Below are positions 36,054 through 45,355 of a stretch of DNA of 64,000 nucleotides, one piece after another; within the stretch, counting starts at the first letter, position 1, and the number at the start of each line of letters is the position of its first letter. The stretch spans positions 83,837,761-83,901,760 of the forward strand of contig CM069441.1 of assembly GCA_035610835.1 (NCBI GenBank), read 5' to 3'. The translations under genes and the position numbers were made by a program. The notes beneath the pieces are model-generated. The model was not told the DNA's origin and made no database searches. It worked only from the letters and a program-made list of their open reading frames with translations. The stretch is from Ophiura sarsii (lineage: Eukaryota; Echinodermata; Ophiuroidea; Amphilepidida; Ophiuridae).

Positions 36054-36662
36054 CTCTTTCCCTGACAAATTAATTTTTGAAGAAATTGTGAATTTGCACA
36101 TGCATGTAAATATCAACTTATAATTTGAATATGAGACTCTGTAAGGTAGTAAAACTATATATATTCTGAAAGCTTATGAATGGCCGGACACTTCTGTGAA
36201 AATTTCAACGATACCGGACGATCGTGGCGGTTGCCATGGTAACCGTTACCCAGCATGCAATTTTTGTAACATCTTTTTTTACAAATATTTAGTAGTCCTG
36301 TATGAAAACTATACTACTTGAGCCCTTCAAAATGCTTTCAAGAGATGGGCATTATAATTCTGAACATTTTGATACCAAATTTGCTGTAGTGGATTATTCG
36401 GTTATGGCGCAACGACCAGAATCGTGTACGATCAGCACGACAAATATACCGTAAGCCCAAAATCCAAAATGGCCGCCATACAGGGGCACCAAAATTCAAA
36501 TGCCTTCAATTACACTAAAAGGCATACCAAATTGTTCGGCTGAGCACAAGGATTCCAAAAAGGTATAGTTTGCCATACTTCCGATGTTTGGTTAACGAGT
36601 TATAGGGTAAAACGTAAAAAAGGTCGTGTTGACGCATTAATGCGTCTATGTCAGGTAAAGAG
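36054..36662. mobile_element. TTAA-flanked inverted-repeat element (piggyBac-like MITE)
   Basis: CTCTTTCCCTGAC after TTAA at 36050-36053 is mirrored by GTCAGGTAAAGAG before TTAA at 36663-36666. The TTAA duplication and short TIRs are typical of piggyBac-derived MITEs. The interior (36535-36630) carries a dispersed repeat also found at 480-600. No transposase is present. Confidence 0.6.
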
Positions 36663-36708
36663 TTAAGATGATAAACTTCACACACTAAGAAGGTTGTTTT
36701 GTTATATA

Positions 36709-37199
36709 AACTGCTCAAAAAAGTTTGGAAGTTGTTTTCAAGCCACAACATTTTTCAATATCTTGGAATATGTACATTCAGTGTTATATATCAGTGTGAA
36801 GCTGGTGTGTTCATCTTTACAATTTTAACCAATCCCTTGCTAGCTACAGTCCTCTGCTACATGCTTGAGAACATGAGGAAGTCACAATCTGAATGTACCA
36901 AAAATCAAGACTATTTAATGTTCAAAAGAACAACTTTTTTGTCTGTTCAGCGAATTTTTACATTGACCAATATTAATTTTCGAGCACAAAATAGCTTCGA
37001 TTTGGCACATTCAGATTGCGACCTTCCCATGTTCTCAAGAAAGTGGCCGAACACTGGAAAAAGTGATTGCTTTATAAATTTTGGTACCATTGTAAACATG
37101 AACACATCAGGTTTTTATTGAAATATAACACTGAATGAACATCAATTATTTGAAAATTTTGTAATTGAACCAAAAAATCCTTACTTTTTTTGAGCAGTT
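36709..37199. mobile_element. Long-arm inverted-repeat element, TA duplication
   Basis: AACTGCTCAAAAAAGT after TA (36707-36708) is mirrored by ACTTTTTTTGAGCAGTT before TA (37200-37201). The arms are similar over roughly 200-240 bp, for example CATTCAGTGTTATAT and TTGAGAACATG blocks with their complements. It is a non-autonomous element inserted about 45 bp from the previous one. Confidence 0.65.
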
Positions 37200-37370
37200 T
37201 ATTATTGAGGAAAAAGGCCATTGTACACCTATTAAAAATGTCATTAAAATAGTTCAAAGAACCTTACTTTTAGTAAAAGAATCTTACTTTTAAGTTTTTG
37301 CAGTCTGATTGTCTTTTGTTTTGAATTTGTGTAATCCACGAATATAATTTCAGGGTATAAGGCAGCAAAA

Positions 37371-37576
37371 AACACACACTGTTTTACTCGCAGATAGACC
37401 TGTCAAATAGGGTCGGTTGTTTGTTGTTCCTAAAATGTAATCAAAATCTGCAAAATCAAGATTTTCTTTTTAACTTTGTGAAAAGCAAGATTTACCAAAA
37501 TTTACCTATATCATTTTTATAAAAAATCCAAAATAACAAGATCAGGGTCGGTCAGGCCTGTAAAATAGTGTGTGTT
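37371..37576. mobile_element. Small inverted-repeat element
   Basis: AACACACACTGTTTTAC is mirrored by GTAAAATAGTGTGTGTT, with AGACCTGTC/GGTCAGGCCTG related sequence inside. About 206 bp, noncoding. Confidence 0.5.
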
Positions 37577-37850
37577 TATTAAGTGGATTTGGAGAACGGA
37601 AAAAGAAACCTTGTTCTACCCGCTAGACTGACCCAATTTTGTTATAAATCAGTAAACTAACAAAAAATAGATGCAAATGAATACCCACCAAAATATTCGG
37701 TTCTAAGGTTTGACCCACCCATTTTTTTTAGAAATCATTTTTTAAAAAAATATGCAAATGAAAATATTATTTCCAGGTTTTTTTAAAAAAAACATGTTAT
37801 TGTTTGAGATTTGGTATTTTTAGGTCGTCCGAAGAAAAAGAAAAAAATTA

Positions 37851-38447
37851 AGTCGGTCCTCCTTGTCAAGGAGAAGAAGGAAAAACCTAGGACTCTAAAA
37901 AAAAAAATTCAATTTTATTTTCACATATTTTAATTTTCCAATTTTTTTCTTCTTTTTTTTTCAAATATTTTTTTTTCTTCATTTTTTTTTTAAATATATC
38001 TTTTTTTTCAAATATTTTTTTGAAATATTTATTTTTTCAAATTTTTGTTTCAATTTTTTATTTTTTCAATTTTTTTTTGGAGCCATTTTAAGAATGTCCA
38101 TTATGTACAAAAGTATAGGCCACTGAATACTTTAAATGGCTGTATCTTGCAAGTCGAGAACCGCGAAAAGCAATCGGACGACCTATGGGACTGCTGTCCC
38201 TATTTTTTACGATTATTTTCAAGAGAAAAAAAACAACAACAAAAACCTCCAAACACCTGACCAGAGAGGTCCCTTTGCCTAGAACAGGGCACTGGTTTTG
38301 TCGCCTTCTATATTATTGAGAAGAAGGAAAAACCTAGGACTCTAAATTCCCAAATGACTTGTCGTACTCGAGTCCAGCTTTAATAAAATCTTTGCTGTGA
38401 ACACGATGGCCAATATGGGATCAAACCCTTGACAAGGAGGACCGACT
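37851..38447. mobile_element. Element with perfect 21-bp inverted ends and 29-bp direct repeat
   Basis: The inverted ends 37851-37871 and 38427-38447 are perfect complements (AGTCGGTCCTCCTTGTCAAG plus one). Just inside, a 29-bp block (GAGAAGAAGGAAAAACCTAG plus nine) occurs at 37871-37899 and again at 38318-38346 in direct orientation. It brackets an insert that starts with a T-rich tract (37905-38090). Confidence 0.55.
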
Positions 38448-38904
38448 GAAATGTTTGTTTCAGTATTTGAAGGTGGGTGGATGGGTTCAGTATGGGTTCA
38501 GTATTTGAAGACGGGTGTATTGAGGGGATGTGTCTTTAATGTTTTGTAATGAGAACAGGTCTTGTTGTAATTGAACTGGAAAAATGAGTCAATTTCAATC
38601 TCAATGGGAAATTTTCATTTCTCCGAAGCAAGCAATTATGAAGAGTGGGTAATAAAAATGTTTCATAGATTTCTGGGTGCTGCGAAAACATCTTTTTTTT
38701 AAATTATGTTTTCTATAATACTTTAATAGGTAAGGGACAAATAGGCTGTGTCTCAATGAGTTGTTGAGGGACTGTTACTGTGAATAAATTGGGGAAAGGA
38801 TACCTGTCTTACTCGACCTAGGCCTTGTGTTGTGGCCAGTCTTAGAATGAGATATCTGGTCGGAATGGATCTCATTGAAATATCAAAATTTTGGAAATAA
38901 GTGA

Positions 38905-39345
38905 AAATCATGGACAGGTCCGCAGTTGTCAAAAATGGCATTTTTGAGCAAATTGTTTGAAATTAGTGCGAAATTCATATTTGACATGGTAAACTTGGTA
39001 AAAAAATAGCAGTTTTGAGAAAATGTTGTAAATAAGTGAAAATTTCATATTTGACAGGTCCACAGTGGTAAAAAATTGCAGTTTTGAGCATTTTGTTGTT
39101 GTAAAAAATGTGAAAACATTCATCTTTGACACCTCTGCGGTTGTCCAAGATGAAACATTCATCTTGGACACCTCTGCAGTTGTCAAAAATTACACTTTTG
39201 AGCAATTTTGATGAAAGTTTTAGAATCATCTTGGACACTTTAGTGCTAAAAAAGACACTTTTGAGCAGATGTGTTTGAAAAAAGTAAAATTTTAATTTTG
39301 GACAGCTCCAAAGTAGTCAATAATGACACTTTTGAGCAAAAAGTT
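38905..39345. repeat. Degenerate 70-75 bp tandem repeat
   Basis: Units share CAGTTGTCAAAAAT, TTTTGAGCA, ATTCATATTTGACA and ATCTTGGACACCTCT. About six diverged copies are seen. Short minus-strand frames with repeated peptides come from this. Confidence 0.6.
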
Positions 39346-39387
39346 GGTAGCATTAAAAAATAATTCCTTGATTGATTTCCTTTTACC

Positions 39388-40208
39388 CTATAGAGGGGTT
39401 TGGAATTCCAAACTTTTTACATTCCTGTGATCATTGGAAATCCAGACAATTTCTAGCTACATCTACATGACAAACTCGACCTATAGAGGGATTTGGATTT
39501 TCAAACTTTTTTTAATATTAATGATCTACGGAAATCCAGATAAATTGTATTTGGCAAAAATTGTACCTATAGAGGGGTTCGGAATTCCAGACTTTTTTAG
39601 CATTAATGACCTCCGGAAATCCAGATCAATTTTATTTGGCAAAAATTGTACCTATAGAGGGGTTCGGAATTCCAGACTTTTTTAGCATTAATGACCTCCG
39701 GAAATCCAGATCAATTTTATTTGGCAAAAATTGTACCTATAGAGGGGTTCGGAATTCCAGACTTTTTTAGCATTAATGACCTCCGGAAATCCAGATCAAT
39801 TTTATTTGGCAACAATTATACCTATAGAGGGGTTCGGAATTCCAGACTTTTTTAGCATTAATGATCTCCGGAAATAAAATTGTACCTATAGAGGGGTTCG
39901 GAATTCCAGACTTTTTTAGCATAAATGACCTCCGGAAATCCAGATCAATTTTATTTGGCAACAATTATACCTATAGAGGGGTTCGGAATTCCAGACTTTT
40001 TTAGCATTAATGATCTCCGGAAATCCAGATAAATTTTATTTGGCAAAAATTATACCTATAGAGGGGTTCGGAATTCCAGCTTTTTACTCCGCCAAATTTG
40101 ACCGGAAATCCAGACTTTTAAACCGATAGAGCTCGGAAATCCAAACAATTTTGCATTTTAAAAATTACCCCTCTATAGGGGGTGTGCATATATATTCTGG
40201 AATAGCCC
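39388..40208. repeat. Tandem array 2, 85-bp unit, ending in transposon-like terminus
   Basis: CCTATAGAGGGGTTCGGAAT recurs (first copies slightly diverged) at about 39388, 39480, 39566, 39651, 39737, 39821, 39887, 39970 and 40056. Each unit holds inverted GGAATTCCAGAC/GGAAATCCAGA motifs. The array ends with CCCCTATA...GTGTGCATATATATTCTGGAATAGCCC, the reverse complement of the start of array 1 at 19764. Confidence 0.8.
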
Positions 40209-40243
40209 AATTTTAGACCCTGCTGCTTATAGCTCGAAAATTA

Positions 40244-40426
40244 CGGTAGTGATGTACTGGGGTAGACTATTAGCAACTATGTGTCATGAACTGGTTTGTC
40301 CATTATGGTGAGAACTAATGTGGCCTTTGAGGTTAATATTCCATTTAATGCGGCACCAGTGTTTAGTGTTCACACCGGCATGTGTCTCAGAATATGGACA
40401 GTCAGGGTGCGTTTTGATAGTAGAAA
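40244..40426 (-). pseudogene. Zinc-finger gene fragment (third paralog relic)
   Basis: 40379-40426 matches 45754-45801 of zinc-finger gene B (about 42 of 47 bases, around GGGTGCGTTTTGAT). GTTTGTCCATTATGGTGAGAAC (40291-40312) resembles 45671-45697. ACGGTAGTGATGTACTGGGG (40244) matches the region upstream of gene B near 48236. No reading frame survives. This is a scrambled remnant of a third copy of the locus. Confidence 0.6.
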
Positions 40427-40539
40427 CTAGAAACTTCAGTTAAATGTTCACATAGATGTGATTTCACCAAAGACTGTATAACTGTCTTTGATTTTACTCT
40501 GCGATATCACTATGTATGAAAATGAATACCTGGAAAACC

Positions 40540-40910
40540 AGCTTTAGGGGTTACAGCATATTAGGTGACATCACTTCATGGCATATCACTTTAGGTGACA
40601 TTACTTTAGGGATATCACCTGAAATGATATACCCATGAAACCGCAGTAGGTATTGATTCACAGGGTGTCTCAAACAATAACTGAACCGAATCAAATGCGG
40701 TTTTCTTCAAATTATAGCCAAACTTGACTTTATTTTGTCGTTTGAATTATTCTATTCCGACACTTATTTAGGAAGTTACGATCACCTATAGAGAGTTGTA
40801 ATTTTTTTGAGAAATCCTGTAGCCTCGCCTCACCTCAGTTGAGTCATCAAAGGTGACATAACATTAGGATATATCACGTGAGGGGAGATAGATCTCTTTG
40901 GGATCACTTC
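40540..40910. repeat. Degenerate TATCACTTCAGG / GGTGACATAACAT repeats
   Basis: Motifs such as ATATCACTT, AGGTGACAT and GATATCACCT recur here, again at 41270-41370, and near 42060-42215. They suggest one degenerate tract interrupted by the poly-C element at 40919. Confidence 0.45.
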
Positions 40911-40918
40911 GATTGAAC

Positions 40919-41251
40919 CAGTAGCGTAGCCAGCAGGGGGGGGGGCAGACTGCCCCCCCCCCCTCCTCCCCCCCCCCCCCCCCCCCCCCCGGACACCTAA
41001 AATGGGGACGGAGAAGCGGAAAAATGGGGACGAGAAATTGTTCATGTAGTACATTTACTGTGCGATTTTTTTTTTGACTGTGCGAAATTTGTTGACCTCT
41101 ACCCTCCCCCCCCCCCCCCCCCCCCCCCCGCCCCCCACTTACGTGAAATTCACGAGGTAAGTGACTAGGAAAAAAATGGGGCAACCTTTTACGAAAATTT
41201 TAGAAATCTTGCCCCCCCCCCCCCCCTGAAAAAATCCTAGCTACGCCACTG
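40919..41251. mobile_element. hAT-like poly-C MITE with 8-bp target duplication
   Basis: The ends CAGTAGCGTAGC and GCTACGCCACTG are complementary apart from one base. The flanks GATTGAAC (40911-40918) and CATTGAAC (41252-41259) differ at one position, consistent with an 8-bp duplication as in hAT elements. The interior has three C runs and ACTTACGTGAAATTCACGAG, shared with the element at 50536. Confidence 0.7.
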
Positions 41252-41482
41252 CATTGAACATTGAAATCACTGATTATCCGTTCAGGGAATATCACTTCAG
41301 GTATTAATAAATCTCCTCAGGGAATATTACATCAACTGATATCACTTGAGATGGCATCATTTCAAGGAAATCAAGGATTTAACATTATCTCTTACCACGT
41401 TCAAGGGCATAACCACAGTGGACACTATCATCATAGTGGTTGTGGGCAAAACACATCTTATTTTGGTTGCGTAGCAAAACAC

Positions 41483-41531
41483 TGTTGTAGCAACGTTGGT
41501 AGTATACCGTTGTAGCAACGTTGGTAGTATT
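41483..41531. repeat. 25-bp tandem duplication
   Basis: GTTGTAGCAACGTTGGTAGT plus five bases is present twice in tandem. The following 41535-42450 is AT-rich with no gene seen. Confidence 0.6.
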
Positions 41532-42462
41532 ACATTAATAATCCGATAAAGACGTTGCAAAAAAACCTTAAAGTGACACGAAGTAGTGTTGAAAATTTAT
41601 TTTTGAAACAATTTATTTCAGAATTCAAGATGAACATTAAAAATTACCATTATTGTTGATTTTTACTCACAAAAACACAGCAAAACTTGATTAAACAATA
41701 CCATCGCTATTTATTAACCCTTTTCTTAAAAATGCCCTCTATGTAAATAAGGTTCGCGTTCACGTTATTTATCACGCATGCTGCAGGGGGACACTGTTTG
41801 AAGTAAAATGCTGGTTAAGGCTCAACCAGCATTTTTGAATCAACATTTTGTTGTACAAAGAGGGCTGATTTTTCTTAATCCTAATACATTTGTAGGTGTA
41901 AGTTCATACCTGTAATAAGAATATACAAATCTCAGTTTTTATCACGCATCTCTTTTGTGCCCTTTTGTGCAACATACAATTTTTGACTTAATAATTACAC
42001 CCAAATTACAAACAATTTTGCCCACTGGAACCTTAACTGACATCAGCTCACTGCAGTTGATCGAAATCAAGTGAATCAACTAAAGGTGACATAACATAGT
42101 GGATATCACCTACAGTAGCAACGGTGACATCTCCTATCCTATCTGTGTTTGCCGATAATGAGTTCACTTCAGATGAAATCGTTTCCAGTAAAGATAAGCT
42201 CTAGATGACACCACTTCAAAAAGATGCAAATTATAACGCAATGTTTATTTATCAAAATGGATATTAACAAGATTTCTTGTGCAGCCCAGCGGACCCAGCA
42301 TGCTTAGCAACACTACACTTTCAAATGGATTTTCACCCAAAACAAACAGTGCAAAACATGTGTTGTTAAAGTAATTAACAGCTGGAGGCCGTCTGACTTC
42401 CACCTTCTAGGCCTAATACATAGGCAGAACTTTGTCACAAATATGAACAGAAGTTAAATCCC

Positions 42463-43817
42463 CGGGGGGCCAGTCAAACATAATAGTGTACACATGCGTG
42501 ACCAAAAAAACGCGTAAAAAGGGGTGTTTTTTCAGTGTTGGACGCGTCACTCGCGTTAAGGGTATCAAAAACGCTGATTTTCAAGAAAAAGGGTGGCTTA
42601 AAATACCAGTCGAACGTGTTTAGGGTGACTTGTTTTGTTCCCCGTTCCCAGAAGAATGTTATCCCCGTTTTTGAGATTTCTTTTGAGCGTCTCCAATTTG
42701 AGAACGCATGTGTGTCACTCGTTTCTAGCGTCATAATCGCTATAGCAAACCGAGATAGCAAAGACCGTCCCCAAGACCGTCGTTTTGTAGCGTTCACAAT
42801 ATGCGCTAGACCCGGGAATTCTGTTTAGGGGTCATATTCTGGCAAGAACTTGTTTAGGGGTGAAAATTTGCAAGGAAAGCGCGCTAACACTTGTTTAGGG
42901 GTCAAAATTTGCAAGGAAAGCGCGCTAAAAACTTGTTTACAGGGTGTCCCAAAAAAATGTTAACACTCCGGGCACATAAGATATCTTAAAAGGACAGGAA
43001 CACATGGGTCTAATCTTGATGTATTATGAAAGCTGAGTAAATAAGCTTTCATTTGCATTTTATTGCGTTCCAATTGGTTATTTAGAACGGGAGATATGCT
43101 TCAGCAAACATGAGGAAGCAAAATCGGCTTGGTCCAATTTGCATTAATTACAACTATTTTAACACTTTTATCGTATCGTTTCGGAAAACGACGACTTCTA
43201 ATAAAAAATCGCTCTGAGTAATTCAAGATGTACTTATTGGTAATACATGTAGTAAATTTGAACACAATTGGACAAACTGTTACCGTAAAAAGGTGCGCGC
43301 AAAAAGTGCTTTTAAAATCTAAGATGGCCGCCGTTACCATGGCAACGGTGTCCGTGACGTAATTTTTTTTCGCTTAAAATGAAAAGTCTTGCCCAAATAC
43401 ATCTTCTGACCAAAGTTCAAGTGTATAGGTTAAGTACTTTGAAAAATAGCATTTTCATGTTCAGTCTCCCCTTAAAAGCTTTACTTTCATACTGAGAGGA
43501 TTGGACCAAGCCGATTTAGCTTCCTCATGTTTGCTGAAGCATATCTCCCGTTCTAAATAACCAATTGGAACGCAATAAAATGCAAATGAAAGCTTATTTA
43601 CTCAGCTTTCATAATACATCAAGATTAGACCCGTGTGTTCCTGTCCTTTTAATGTATCTTATGTGCCCGGAGTGTTAACATTTTTTTGGGACACCCTGTA
43701 GGGGTGATTTTGCTTGCAGGGTAAAACTTGTTTAGGGGGTGTCTGGAAAAAATTTGGTCACGCATGTGTACACCATTATGTTTGACTGGCCCCCCCCCCC
43801 CCCCCCCCCCCCCCCGG
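42463..43817. mobile_element. Outer inverted-repeat element, split by a nested insertion
   Basis: GGCCAGTCAAACATAATAGT at 42468 is mirrored near 43770-43790, with about 40 bp of terminal similarity including TGTACACATGCGTGACC. The flanks GTTAAATCCC (42453-42462) and GTTAAATCCC (43818-43827) look like a target duplication. The terminal G/C run is 6 nt at the left end but 26 nt (43790-43815) at the right end. Internal tandem TTGTTTAGGGGT segments flank the nested element. No transposase frame is present. Confidence 0.7.
42940..43698. mobile_element. Nested mariner-like MITE, about 190-bp TIRs, TA duplication
   Basis: CAGGGTGTCCCAAAAAAATG after TA (42938-42939) is mirrored to 43698 before TA (43699-43700). 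Nearly 200 bp at each end is inverted and highly similar, including GTTAACACTCCGGGCACATA and AGCAAACATGAGGAAGC. The short unique middle contains AAGATGGCCGCCG. It is inserted inside the 42463-43817 element. Confidence 0.8.
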
Positions 43818-44190
43818 GTTAAATCCCAACAAAGGATTGTATGCAAAAAAATCAAGGGTCTTTAAAAAAAACACCAGAGGACTGAAATGAAGTTACATCA
43901 ATTGTCCTACTTGCAGCAGGATTTTCTTAAAGACCCTCGTTTAACAACATAAGCATTTCCTTGCACAGCAATAGTGTCAATGGGAACCAGTAGACTTTAA
44001 ATATATCTACAAGTACCAACTGGTCCAACCTATACATTGTACCTCCAAATTGGTGAGCCTCCTTAAATTATACTACATGTAGCGAATAATTGAATAAGTG
44101 CACATGAACGTAACAATCGCACTGTACGTCAAAGGCGTGACGCGTGCGTTAGGTCCATTAGGGGTCGTTAGTCTATGGTTAGGCCATCAT

Positions 44191-44789
44191 CAGGGACTGA
44201 GTTTTAAGGCGCTATACGGTAGAGCATTGCTCTCCTTAAAGGCATATTATGTGATCTTTTCCAGAGAGCGCCCTCTATTCATGATTTTTTTTTAGAAAGT
44301 AGATTTTCTTGCAGATTTACATTTCTGATCATAAATCAGACATACTTTCCAAGTTACAGAGCGATACTATTCCTATTTACCTCAAAAAATCAGGGTTTTA
44401 GAGTGAATTTAGTCTAGAGTAAAATAAGTTGTCGGACAAAAATCGACAATCCTACAGTTTATTTTCACTCTAAAACCATGATTTTGAAGTAATTAAGAAT
44501 CGTATCGCCCTGTAACTTGGAATGTATGTACGATTTATGATCAGAAATGTAAATCTGCAAGAAAATCTGCTTTCAATTTTTTTTTCGATGTTGAGGGCGT
44601 TTCCTGGAAAGATCACATAATATACCTTTAATCGCTCCCCTTAATTACTCTAGGAGAGTAGTTTAAAGCTCCCCTAAAATCTGATCAATCCTCAGTCACT
44701 TTCTTTGTCACTGCTCTTCTTATGCTCCCCTTAAAAACTACAGGAGAGCTTTTTATTACTCTTCTGTTCATTTTAAAACTCAGTCCCTG
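44191..44789. mobile_element. Outer element with CAGGGACTGAG ends
   Basis: CAGGGACTGAGTTTTAA at 44191 is mirrored by TTAAAACTCAGTCCCTG ending at 44789. The flanks share CATCAT but a clean 8-bp duplication could not be set. CTCTCCT/AGGAGAG motifs recur inside. It is interrupted by the element at 44236-44631. The CAGGG start suggests hAT, weakly. Confidence 0.55.
44236..44631. mobile_element. Nested fold-back MITE, about 170-bp arms
   Basis: TTAAAGGCATATTATGTGAT is mirrored to CTTTAA at 44631. The arms share GAGGGCG, TGCAGATTTACATTTCTGAT and GTAACTTGG. The loop lies around 44410-44460. It is noncoding. Confidence 0.7.
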
Positions 44790-45224
44790 CATCATTGCCT
44801 CCATATGGTCAAAATCGTGCACTTTGGCACGTGGTGATATAAAACCCGCGTATTTATCGCCAATTTGTAACTGATTGAACCGAGTTCAAAATAAGTGAAA
44901 ACACTAATTAGAAGAATACCGAACGCAACAAAGTTGGTAGACCTAATGCGCATGTCAGTTGTATGCCCGCACTATCCGACCCCAGGGAATGGTACGTACA
45001 GTCATTTAACTGACGCAACTCTCCCAGGGGTCGTATAGTGCGCCATACAACTGATGTCCATAAGGCGACAAAAACAATCCTGTTCTACAGATAAACGACT
45101 CCTCTCAGGTAGGGTCTGTTGGGAAATGTCGGTGGGGTTTTGTCCCCAAATTCGGGAAATGCTGGTACATTTTCACAGATTTTACGCCTACTTTTGGGTT
45201 ATTATCACTATTTTGGGCTAAATA

Positions 45225-45355
45225 TATTCACGTCAATTCGTTTGCTCTTCTTCGTGAGTCCATTTGTGTGCTGTCAAAGTACTACTACTTCTAAAGCATT
45301 TGTTGCAAAATTCACAGCAAAATGGTCTCTCATTTGTGTGGGTTCGCACATATGT
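45225..45355 (-). pseudogene. Out-of-frame C-terminal finger of zinc-finger gene B
   Basis: Near 45350-45355 the sequence CACATATGTG carries about 2 extra bases relative to the expected finger frame. The predicted protein then ends in non-finger sequence at 45274. Another frame keeps an intact finger ([12 protein letters not shown]...LTAHKWTH) and ends at a TGA whose flank (ACGAATTGA) is shared with copy A. Confidence 0.65.

Noticed and set aside
40864..41184. Glycine-rich frames across poly-C runs (also at 5480, 17361, 21068, 43649, 50902)
   Set aside because: These are translations of homopolymer runs inside noncoding repeats.
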